From contig DDCY01000005.1 of NCBI GenBank assembly GCA_002335865.1, positions 1 through 32,627 on the forward strand: 32,627 nucleotides of DNA, read 5' to 3'. The notes beneath the pieces are model-generated. The model was not told the DNA's origin and ran no database searches. It worked only from the letters and a program-made list of their open reading frames with translations. Below, in pieces: positions 1 to 7,562 of the stretch. Each line of letters begins with the position of its first letter. The first letter of the stretch is position 1. Both the position numbers and the translations under genes were made by a program. This stretch comes from Saprospiraceae bacterium UBA1994 (lineage in GTDB: Bacteria; Bacteroidota; Bacteroidia; Chitinophagales; Saprospiraceae).

Positions 1-200
1 TTACCCTCACATCTTTTGTAAGGGATCGCAAAGATATGCAGACTTTTTACATCTCCAAGTATTTACTTGATTTTAAGAACATCAAGATCTAATGCTAAAT
101 TGCTTTTAAATTAAACTTATCTTACAACTATTTGAATACCAATAAATTACTAGTTGGATAACTCTAAAAATAACTTTTAATAACTATAAAATAATTTATT

Positions 201-1049
201 TTACAAGAGGTTTAATCTGTTTTTAAGAGCGGATGAACCCAATAAAATCAACTTTCTTGAGTTAGGAATTCGTATTCGATTCTCTTTAATTTCGGCAACA
301 TTGGCTAGTTTTATCTTATTGAAGAGCGCACGATAATACTTATAAGCGGTATACACTCCTAATCGAGCTCCAGATGGAAGCTCTTTGATACCATTATAGG
401 CTAAATCAAACTCTTCTTGGACAACTCGTTCGATAATAATTTTATCAGAACTACTAAATGTAAGAAAATCAACATTAGGAAAATATGTACGTCCTCTAAA
501 ATCATAGTCACTTTTCATATCTCTTAAAAAATTAACCTTTTGGAATGCAGATCCTAAAGCGCACGCTGGCTTTACCAATCTTTCGTATTCCTTCTGATTC
601 CCTTGGCAAAAAACTTTTAAACACATTAATCCTACTACTTCTGCTGATCCGTATATGTATTTTTTTAAAAGAGGTTCGTCAAAATCAATATCATATAAGT
701 CCATTTCCATACTATCTAAAAAAGCGTCTATAAGATCTACTCCTATATTATATTTATTTACCACGTTTTGGAAAGCCTCCAAAACAGGGTTCAAACTAAT
801 TTTCCTCTCAATGGCTTCATATGTATCGAATCTAAACTTATCGAGTAAATACTTCTTATCCTGATCATGAAATGTATCTACAATCTCATCGGCAAACCTA
901 ACAAAACCGTAGATCGAATATATGGGTGATCTATATATCTTATCAAACGCACGAATACCCATTGAAAACGAAGTACTGTATCTTCTAGTTATAAGACTAG
1001 AACATTCAATGCAAACGTCAGTATATAAAGACTTGAATTTATTTTCCAT
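201..1049 (-). CDS. crtB: Phytoene synthase (CrtB)
   Basis: Squalene/phytoene synthase family, 282 aa, the normal length for bacterial CrtB. It condenses two geranylgeranyl diphosphates head to head to phytoene, the first committed carotenoid step, usually at the membrane face. Both Asp-rich, Mg-diphosphate-binding motifs are visible: DEIVD at residues 54-58 and DMKSD at 177-181 inside the signature QKVNFLRD. The segments YIYGSAEVVG (131-140) and FRGRTYFP (184-191) are also family-typical. It begins with ATG and overlaps the end of crtI by 11 bp, so the two are almost certainly co-transcribed and translationally coupled. A squalene synthase is the main alternative, but the crtI neighbour makes CrtB far more likely. 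Confidence 0.95.
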   Translation of the reverse strand: MENKFKSLYTDVCIECSSLITRRYSTSFSMGIRAFDKIYRSPIYSIYGFVRFADEIVDTFHDQDKKYLLDKFRFDTYEAIERKISLNPVLEAFQNVVNKYNIGVDLIDAFLDSMEMDLYDIDFDEPLLKKYIYGSAEVVGLMCLKVFCQGNQKEYERLVKPACALGSAFQKVNFLRDMKSDYDFRGRTYFPNVDFLTFSSSDKIIIERVVQEEFDLAYNGIKELPSGARLGVYTAYKYYRALFNKIKLANVAEIKENRIRIPNSRKLILLGSSALKNRLNLL

Positions 1050-2520
1050 GATTCGCGATACTTTTTATTACTTCACTGGCAACCATTTGTCCGGATATAA
1101 TACTTGGTGGTACACCAGGACCAGGGACAGTCAATTGGCCTGTGAAATACATATTTGAAATCTTCTTGCTCTTTATGGTTGGCTTTAGTATAGCTGTTTG
1201 GTCAAGCGTGTTTGCTAAACCATACGCATTCCCTTTAAAGGCATTGTAGTCGCTTTTAAAGTCATTAATACAATATGATCTTTTATATACAATATGTCTT
1301 TTAAGATCAAGTCCGCATTGCTCCTTCACTCTTTTCAGTAGTAGACCGAAATATTGTTCTCTTAACTCTGCGGTATCTTCAATTCCTGGAGCTAATGGCA
1401 TTAACAGAAACATATTTTCATGTCCATCTGGACTAATGGTACTATCAGTGACTGATGGTGCACACATATAGAATAATGGATTAGAAGGCCACTGAGGGTC
1501 TTTATAAATTTCCTTAGCATGAAGATCGAAATCAGTATCAAAAAACAAAGTATGGTGATGAATACCTGGCATTTTTTTATCTAAACCTAAATAGAATAAT
1601 AATGATGAAGGAGCCATCTTTCTTTTATCCCAATAGGACTCATTGTACTGTCTATATTCTTTAGAAATTACCTTTTGTTCAATATGGTGGTAGTCTGCTC
1701 CTGCAATAACATAATCACAAGCTATACTGAATTGAGAGGTATCTACTGATTCTATCTTTCCAGCAATGACATTAATGTTCGTTACTTCATGATTATATTT
1801 GAACTTAACTCCCTTTTCTGAGGCTAAGCTCACCATAGCTTCAATTATCTTAAACATACCTCCTTCTGGATACCATGTCCCTAGCTTCAAATCAGCATAA
1901 TTCATAAGACTATATAAAGCTGGAGTGTCTTGAGGTGTGGCCCCTAGAAAAAGGACTGGGAATTCTAGTAGCTGAATAATCTTAGGGTTTTTGAAGAGGG
2001 ATCTAATCTGCTTAGAAATAGATGAGAACATCTGTAGTTTGAATGCACTTTTAATAACCTTTGCATCAAAGAATTCGGTTATACTTAAGCCTGGTTTCCA
2101 AACATACTCTTCCATTCCCACTTTATACTTGTAAGCTGCTTCGTCAAGAAATCTTTCAAGCTTAGCAGCCGAACCTATTTCTAGAGATTCGAACAAGGAT
2201 AAGAGCTCTTTGAATGACGCAGGAATGTTTACGAAGTCATCTTTACCAAAACAAACTGTATATGATGGATTTAATCTTACTAAATTGTAATACTGAGAAA
2301 CGGACTTGCCGAATTTTTCAAAATATTGATCAAACACTTCAGGCATCCAATACCAACTTGGTCCCATATCAAATGTAAAACCATCAGACTTGAATTGCCT
2401 TGCCCTTCCTCCTGGTGTCAAATTTTTTTCTAATAAAGTAACATCATGGCCAGCACTCGCTAGTGTAGTGGCTGCCGCCAACCCAGAAAATCCTGCTCCT
2501 ATGACAATTATCTTTTTCAA
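1039..2520 (-). CDS. crtI: Phytoene desaturase (CrtI-type)
   Basis: FAD-dependent carotenoid oxidoreductase that introduces double bonds into phytoene to give a coloured polyene such as lycopene. The Rossmann/FAD motif GAGFSGLAAAT begins at residue 8, and the CrtI C-terminal signature TGQLTVPGPGVPPSIISG is at about 460-477 of 493. Start choice: the frame is open back to 2604, but no ATG occurs before about residue 50, and every upstream candidate is TTG. TTG at 2520 puts KKIIVIGAGFSG right at the N-terminus, as usual for the family, and follows an A/G-rich stretch. Starting at 2604 would add 28 residues with no family counterpart. It overlaps crtB downstream and follows the rpsA terminator upstream, so it probably has its own promoter. 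A later-step desaturase or ketolase of the same fold cannot be excluded. Confidence 0.92.
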   Translation of the reverse strand: MKKIIVIGAGFSGLAAATTLASAGHDVTLLEKNLTPGGRARQFKSDGFTFDMGPSWYWMPEVFDQYFEKFGKSVSQYYNLVRLNPSYTVCFGKDDFVNIPASFKELLSLFESLEIGSAAKLERFLDEAAYKYKVGMEEYVWKPGLSITEFFDAKVIKSAFKLQMFSSISKQIRSLFKNPKIIQLLEFPVLFLGATPQDTPALYSLMNYADLKLGTWYPEGGMFKIIEAMVSLASEKGVKFKYNHEVTNINVIAGKIESVDTSQFSIACDYVIAGADYHHIEQKVISKEYRQYNESYWDKRKMAPSSLLFYLGLDKKMPGIHHHTLFFDTDFDLHAKEIYKDPQWPSNPLFYMCAPSVTDSTISPDGHENMFLLMPLAPGIEDTAELREQYFGLLLKRVKEQCGLDLKRHIVYKRSYCINDFKSDYNAFKGNAYGLANTLDQTAILKPTIKSKKISNMYFTGQLTVPGPGVPPSIISGQMVASEVIKSIANHGK

Positions 2521-2621
2521 CTTCTTATTCTTAATTTTTTCGTAAGGTAATAATACATACAAACAATCTTTTTGTTTAATTAAACATCTATAAATATTCA
2601 ACAATTTAAAGGCTAAATAAA

Positions 2622-2651
2622 ATGCCCTTCAAGAATTAACTTGAAAGGCAT
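2622..2651 (-). terminator. Intrinsic terminator of rpsA
   Basis: Inverted repeat ATGCC-c-TTCAAG / CTTGAA-a-GGCAT with a 6-nt loop: 5 + 6 bp around a single mismatch. On the minus strand it is followed by TTTTATTTAG. It lies 30 nt past the rpsA stop and ahead of crtI, separating the two transcripts. Confidence 0.8.
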
Positions 2652-2680
2652 CCATTTCTAATATTCAGTATAAATACTGG

Positions 2681-4903
2681 TTACATTTTACCGCCGTCGT
2701 GCCCATCTTGCCATACTTGCAGCTCATCCCACTTATCATCGGCTGCCAGTCTTGACTGTACTGGCCATGATGTTGGATCACGCGTCTTGTATCTGCTTCC
2801 CGCTTCGGCAAGAATCTCCTTGATCTTACCAACTTCAGTGCTAGCCAATGCTTCAAAAGTAGAAATTCCATTAGTTGTAAGTAACTCAGCAATCTTAGGT
2901 CCTATACCTTCAATCTTCTTGAAATCATCAGGCTTACCTTCTGCTTTTTTAGTTAAAGATTTGGACTTAGTTTCAACTTTAACTGAAGATTTAACTTTAG
3001 CTTTTGCCTTAGCTGGTGTAGAATTATCTGCATCCATTTGCTGCTTAAGTTGAGAAAATACATCTAACTCACCAAGAGTAGCTCTTTCAACTTTAGACTG
3101 AGTAGATTTGATTGACTTTCTAGTCTCATTTCTCTCAGTACGCTTCTCTTCTTTTACTGTATTGTCAGCTTCCTTCTGAATATCATCATGATATCTAGTA
3201 TGTGAAACTATAATACGCTTATCATCTCTATTGAATTCGATCACTTTAAATGTTAGAGTCTCATCAGCTCCTGCTGTAGATCCATTTTCTTTTCTCAAGT
3301 GCTTGATAGGAGCATATGCTTCTAGACCATAAGGAAGTTGAACAACACCACCTCTATCATTCTTCTTAATGATAGTAGCTTCATGATAAGAACCAACAGG
3401 GAATACATTTTCGAATGTATCCCAAGGATTTTCTTCTAATTGCTTATGTCCAAGAGAAAGTTTTCTGCTGTCTTGGTCTACTTCTAAAATAGTGACATCG
3501 ATAGTCTCTCCTACTTTAGTGAATTCTGAAGGGTGAGAATATCTCTTAGTCCAAGATAGATCAGAAATATGAACCATGCCACCAATACCTTCTTTGAGTT
3601 CAACAAATACACCATAAGGAGTTAAATTCTTAACCTCTCCTGAGTGCTTACTACCGTTGGGGAACATTTCAGAAATTTTATCCCAGGGATCCTCTGCTAG
3701 TTGCTTAACAGAAAGAGACATTTTTCTGTCGTCTCTATCGATTGTTACCACCTTAGATTCAAATTCTTGCTGTAGCGTAAAAAACTCTCGAGCATTAACA
3801 GGTTGGTTGCTCCAGCTTACTTCAGAAACGTGGATAAGACCTTCTACACCTGGGATGATTTCTAAGAATGCACCATAGTCCTCTATGTTGACAATCTTAC
3901 CTTTCACCACAGAACCTATATTAACATCCTCAGGAAGTACTTCCCATGGATGTGGCTGTAGTTGCTTAAGTCCAAGAGAAATTCTTTTCTTGTTCTCATC
4001 GAAGTCTAATACTACTACGTTAAGATTTTGGTTAAGCTCTAATACTTCGCTTGGGTGGTTGATACGACCCCAAGAGATATCTGTAATGTACAGAAGTCCA
4101 TCTACACCTCCAAGATCCATAAACGCACCGAAATCTGTAAGGTTCTTAACCGTACCTTCTAATACTTGTCCTTTTTCTAAACCACCGATGATAAGTTCTC
4201 TTTGCTCAGCAAGATCGCTTTCAATAAGTGCTTTGTGAGATACAACTGCGTTTTTAATCGCTTCGTTGATTTTTACTACTTTAAACTCCATAGTCTTGCC
4301 TACATAAGCATCGTAATCGATGATAGGCTTAATATCAATCTGAGATCCTGGTAAGAATGTTTCTAAACCACCGCAATCGGCAATAAGTCCACCTTTTGTT
4401 TTAGATATAATTGTACCATTTAAAATAGTACCGTTTTCGTATGAATCAACAAGGTCTTCCCAAGCTTTCAGAAGCTTAGCCTTCTTTCTAGATAGTACAA
4501 GTTGACCTCTAAGATCTTCTTTGTCTTCTACGTATACTTGCACTTCATCGCCGATCTTGAGATCTGGCATATCTCTAAATTCAGAAAGAGAAACAAGTCC
4601 ATCTGACTTATAGTTAACATCCAGTACGACATCACCATCGTGGATCGCCGTAACTTTACCCAAAACGATTTCATTCTGACCGATAGTCGATAGAGATTGT
4701 TCGTATTGATTAAGATAGTCTTCAATTTCTTGCTCTGAATATGAGAGCGTATGTTTGTTACCTATGCTCCAGTCGAATTGATCGTATGGAGTTTGGTCTA
4801 GAAGGTCTGGGCCTTCGTGAGCCTCTAGAGTTGGTGTATCTACCATCTCAGTTGCTAATGTTTCTTCTTGAGTTGATTCAAGATTCTTATCTTCAGTATT
4901 CAT
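2681..4903 (-). CDS. rpsA: 30S ribosomal protein S1 with C-terminal helix-hairpin-helix extension
   Basis: Ribosomal protein S1, which binds mRNA on the 30S subunit. Six S1 (OB-fold) domains can be followed in 740 aa: about 78-142, 157-227, 245-316, 330-402, 417-490 and 503-572. Domains 3-5 are the most canonical (for example GQVLEGTVKNLTDFGAFMDL near 245). The N-terminal 75 residues are acidic. After domain 6 comes a Lys/Glu-rich, probably disordered linker (about 575-658). A compact tail at 659-740 begins KKIEGIGPKIAELL, a helix-hairpin-helix motif, and continues through DPTSWPVQSRLAADDKWDEL. From memory, similar tails occur on Bacteroidota ribosomal protein L21; their role is unknown to me. 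The gene is monocistronic, with a good promoter and a clear terminator. The ATG start is unambiguous. Confidence 0.95.
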   Translation of the reverse strand: MNTEDKNLESTQEETLATEMVDTPTLEAHEGPDLLDQTPYDQFDWSIGNKHTLSYSEQEIEDYLNQYEQSLSTIGQNEIVLGKVTAIHDGDVVLDVNYKSDGLVSLSEFRDMPDLKIGDEVQVYVEDKEDLRGQLVLSRKKAKLLKAWEDLVDSYENGTILNGTIISKTKGGLIADCGGLETFLPGSQIDIKPIIDYDAYVGKTMEFKVVKINEAIKNAVVSHKALIESDLAEQRELIIGGLEKGQVLEGTVKNLTDFGAFMDLGGVDGLLYITDISWGRINHPSEVLELNQNLNVVVLDFDENKKRISLGLKQLQPHPWEVLPEDVNIGSVVKGKIVNIEDYGAFLEIIPGVEGLIHVSEVSWSNQPVNAREFFTLQQEFESKVVTIDRDDRKMSLSVKQLAEDPWDKISEMFPNGSKHSGEVKNLTPYGVFVELKEGIGGMVHISDLSWTKRYSHPSEFTKVGETIDVTILEVDQDSRKLSLGHKQLEENPWDTFENVFPVGSYHEATIIKKNDRGGVVQLPYGLEAYAPIKHLRKENGSTAGADETLTFKVIEFNRDDKRIIVSHTRYHDDIQKEADNTVKEEKRTERNETRKSIKSTQSKVERATLGELDVFSQLKQQMDADNSTPAKAKAKVKSSVKVETKSKSLTKKAEGKPDDFKKIEGIGPKIAELLTTNGISTFEALASTEVGKIKEILAEAGSRYKTRDPTSWPVQSRLAADDKWDELQVWQDGHDGGKM

Positions 4904-4993
4904 ACAAAAGAATCAGGTTTGTATGTCTTAGCTCTGTAGCTTCGACAGTGTGATTAAATAATAATTCATTCTACCTTTTTGATAAAACGAGCG

Positions 4994-5023
4994 CGAATAT
5001 ATAACTATAATTTAGTAATGCAA
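4994..5023 (-). promoter_or_regulatory. Bacteroidota-type promoter for rpsA
   Basis: On the minus strand TTG (5023-5021) is followed by exactly 19 nt and then TATATTCG (5001-4994). The Bacteroidota primary sigma consensus is TTTG/TTG-N19-TAnnTTTG, so only one -7 base deviates. Transcription would start near 4986, giving a leader of about 80 nt before the rpsA ATG. Confidence 0.65.
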
Positions 5024-5034
5024 GTGTTTATTTG

Positions 5035-5073
5035 AGATAGTATTAGGTATACCTAAAACTCCTAATACTATCT
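5035..5073. repeat. 13-bp perfect inverted repeat
   Basis: Arms AGATAGTATTAGG (5035-5047) and its exact complement CCTAATACTATCT (5061-5073) are separated by 13 nt. The centre contains the small palindrome AGGTATACCT, which overlaps the left arm. Neither side carries a T-run, so it is not an obvious terminator. It sits 12 nt upstream of the -33 of the rpsA promoter and about 260 nt ahead of the acyl-CoA ligase. An operator or an RNA hairpin are both possible. Confidence 0.6.
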
Positions 5074-5332
5074 TCAGAAGATTTGAAGGAAAACATAATT
5101 TTAATATTTATAGATTTTAATGAGTGATTAGAAGCTATTATCTCTAACCTTCATGATCCAGGTACGATATCTGTAAATATATTTTGTAGACTATCTTGAA
5201 CGATTGGTCAGCGAAAGCCACACTGTCACTCCTACTACAGGGATTTTTCTGCGAAAATTCATCGCTTGTTTGTACCTTTAAGACTTATGAGTGAATGTCT
5301 TTACATTCAAGAAAGAAAGAAATAGAAGATAT

Positions 5333-6994
5333 ATGGACTATAGACCATGGTTAGCTAACTATCCCGCCGGAGTACCTGCCAACATCAATGCAGATCAGTA
5401 TGATTCATTGCTAGCATTTATACAAGAATGTTTCAATAACAATGGCAAAAAAGAAGCATTTGAATGTATGGGAGCTATTCTTACATATGACAAATTAGAT
5501 AAACTTAGTACCAATTTTGGTGCATACTTGCAATCACGTGGACTAGAAAAAGGTGATAAAATTGCACTTATGATGCCTAATCTATTGCAATATCCTGTAG
5601 CACTATTTGGCGCCCTGAAAGCGGGTCTCACAATAGTGAATACTAATCCTCTATACACTCCCAGAGAGATGGAGCATCAATTTACTGATAGTAACGTGAA
5701 GGCGATAGTCATAGCGGAAAATTTTGCTATTAACCTACAGCAGGTAATTGGAAACACAGAAATCAGCATCGTACTTACTGCAAGTATTGGAGGAATGTTG
5801 GGAGCCATAAAAGGTCGTCTTACCAACTTTGTGGTAAGAAAAATCAAAAGAATGGTACCAGCGTACAATATACCTAATACGGTTACTGTGAAAGACGCTA
5901 TCAAACAAGGATCAAAATTCACATTGACAGACGTGGAGTCTTGTAGTGAAGATGTGATTGTGCATCAATATACTGGAGGAACAACTGGAGTAGCTAAAGG
6001 TGCAATGCTAACAAATAGAAACCTACTTGCCAATATGCTTCAAATCAAAGCATGGCTATCGAACTCAATGGGTGATGGCAAGAATGTGACATTATCACCC
6101 TTGCCTATGTATCATATTTTTGCCTTTACGGTGAATTGTATGGCTATGATGAGCTATGGTGCAAAGACCATATTAATAGTCAATGCTAGAGATCTTGGCT
6201 CAATAATCAAGGAGTTTAAAAACCACAAAATCAATGTCATGACAGGTGTCAATACACTGTTCAATGCATTACTGAATAACGAAAAATTCAATAATATAGA
6301 CTTTAGCGAACTAAAAATCACAGTAGCGGGAGGAATGGCTCTTCAAAATACCGTAGCTACCAAATGGAAAGATTTAACCGGATGTACACTCAGTGAAGGA
6401 TATGGCATGACAGAATCTTCTCCAGTGGCATCTGTTAATCCCGTTGATGGAAGCGCGATAATGGGAACTATCGGACTACCAGTACCCTCAACGGATATGC
6501 GAGTGGTAGATGAAAGTGGAATAAAACTAGGTGTTGGTGAATCTGGTGAAATCCAAATAAAAGGGCCACAAGTAATGAAGGGTTATTATAATAAGCCTGA
6601 AGAAACCGCTAATACGATAAAGGATGGTTGGTTGTGTACTGGAGATATTGGTATGATGGATACGAATGGGTTTTTTAAGATAGTAGATCGTAAAAAAGAT
6701 ATGATACTAGTTTCCGGATTCAATGTATATCCAAATGAGATAGAAGAAGTCATCGCACAGCACCCAAAAGTACTAGAAGTAGCTGCAATAGGTGTACCCA
6801 GTGAGAAATCTGGAGAAGTCGTAAAGGTATTTATAGTAAGAAAAGATAAGTCGCTCAAAGAAAAAGAAATCATTACGTTCTGCAAGCAACACTGTACTGG
6901 ATATAAAGTGCCTAAGGAAATAGAATTTCGTGATGAGCTACCGAAGAGTAACGTAGGAAAAATATTGAGAAGAAAACTAAGAAATAATAACTAG
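5333..6994 (+). CDS. Long-chain fatty acid-CoA ligase (FadD-like)
   Basis: Acyl-adenylate-forming enzyme (ANL superfamily) that activates a carboxylic acid with ATP and joins it to CoA. With ATG at 5333 it is 553 aa. It then begins MDYRPWLANYPAGVP, matching the usual FadD N-terminus, and follows a purine-rich stretch; the GTG at 5291 would add 14 atypical residues. Visible motifs: the phosphate-binding loop YTGGTTGVAKG at 213-223, YGMTESSP at about 357-364, the hinge region DRKKDMILVSG from 452, and the C-terminal catalytic Lys in NVGKILRR (K543). It ends immediately before the RidA gene (TAG then ATG, no gap), so the two are one transcript. Substrate specificity cannot be read from sequence; long-chain fatty acids are the family default, but an aromatic or short acid would fit the catabolic neighbours. 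Confidence 0.88.
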   Translation: MDYRPWLANYPAGVPANINADQYDSLLAFIQECFNNNGKKEAFECMGAILTYDKLDKLSTNFGAYLQSRGLEKGDKIALMMPNLLQYPVALFGALKAGLTIVNTNPLYTPREMEHQFTDSNVKAIVIAENFAINLQQVIGNTEISIVLTASIGGMLGAIKGRLTNFVVRKIKRMVPAYNIPNTVTVKDAIKQGSKFTLTDVESCSEDVIVHQYTGGTTGVAKGAMLTNRNLLANMLQIKAWLSNSMGDGKNVTLSPLPMYHIFAFTVNCMAMMSYGAKTILIVNARDLGSIIKEFKNHKINVMTGVNTLFNALLNNEKFNNIDFSELKITVAGGMALQNTVATKWKDLTGCTLSEGYGMTESSPVASVNPVDGSAIMGTIGLPVPSTDMRVVDESGIKLGVGESGEIQIKGPQVMKGYYNKPEETANTIKDGWLCTGDIGMMDTNGFFKIVDRKKDMILVSGFNVYPNEIEEVIAQHPKVLEVAAIGVPSEKSGEVVKVFIVRKDKSLKEKEIITFCKQHCTGYKVPKEIEFRDELPKSNVGKILRRKLRNNN

Positions 6995-7411
6995 ATGAGT
7001 ATAAAATCACAAGTAATAGAGGGGAAAGCTACGCCAAGAGGAAAATATCCTCACATCAAAAAGGTAGGTGACTTTCTTTATGTATCTGGAACAAGTAGCA
7101 GGCGATCGGACAATACTTTTGCTGGTGTAGAAGTTGATGAAATGGGCACTACTAATCTCGATATCAGAGCACAAACCAAGGCGGTATTGGAAAATATAGA
7201 CTCGATACTAAAAACTGAAGGGTCTAGTCTCGAAGATGTAATAGATGTCACATCTTTTCTGGTAAATATGAATGACTTTGGTGGATATAACGAGGTGTAT
7301 GGATCATTCTTTGATTATAATGGACCTACTCGTACAACAGTAGCTGTACACCAGCTTCCTCATCCACATTTATTGGTAGAAATAAAAGCTATAGCCTATA
7401 TTGGCAAGTAG
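6995..7411 (+). CDS. RidA-family deaminase, probable 2-aminomuconate deaminase
   Basis: RidA/YjgF fold, 138 aa. The family Arg is present in PTRTTV (R113), and the C-terminal core LLVEIKAIAYIG is typical. The segments SGTSSRRSDNTFAGVEVDEM and TTNLDIRAQTKAVLENI recall the 2-aminomuconate deaminase branch (AmnD/NbaF of Pseudomonas) rather than the imine-hydrolysing housekeeping RidA; this is from memory of the family. The enzyme would release ammonia from 2-aminomuconate, giving 4-oxalocrotonate. It abuts the acyl-CoA ligase with no gap and precedes an ALDH resembling the enzyme for the preceding step, which supports the specific role. A generic RidA function is the alternative. Confidence 0.8.
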   Translation: MSIKSQVIEGKATPRGKYPHIKKVGDFLYVSGTSSRRSDNTFAGVEVDEMGTTNLDIRAQTKAVLENIDSILKTEGSSLEDVIDVTSFLVNMNDFGGYNEVYGSFFDYNGPTRTTVAVHQLPHPHLLVEIKAIAYIGK

Positions 7412-7562
7412 TTATTAACTAAAGTTAGAAAAAATATTATCGGTTTCATTTTAGCTTCTTAGGTACACTTTCGATTACATTCTTTTATTTCTTGCAGAAG
7501 ATTTAAGGTCGTAAAGTATACTTAAAATTACAGCCGCAATAATAACAGATTTGACATTGATT

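Larger units (their letters stand above)
4904..5332. other. Divergent intergenic region rpsA / acyl-CoA ligase
   Basis: A 429-nt region between two divergently read genes. It holds the rpsA promoter, a long inverted repeat at 5035-5073, and about 260 nt of AT-rich DNA in which I see no gene and no strong plus-strand promoter. TACCTTTA at about 5274 resembles a -7 element but lacks a good -33. Confidence 0.7.

Noticed and set aside
66..86. CTTGAT / ATCAAG inverted repeat after crtB
   Set aside because: Only 6 bp with a 9-nt loop in very AT-rich DNA and no T-run; not enough for a terminator call.
3657..4238. Plus-strand frames across rpsA
   Set aside because: They are antisense shadows of the S1 repeats, with Ser/Leu-rich translations and no domain.
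5291..5332. GTG start for the acyl-CoA ligase
   Set aside because: It adds 14 residues not typical of the family; the ATG at 5333 gives the normal N-terminus.
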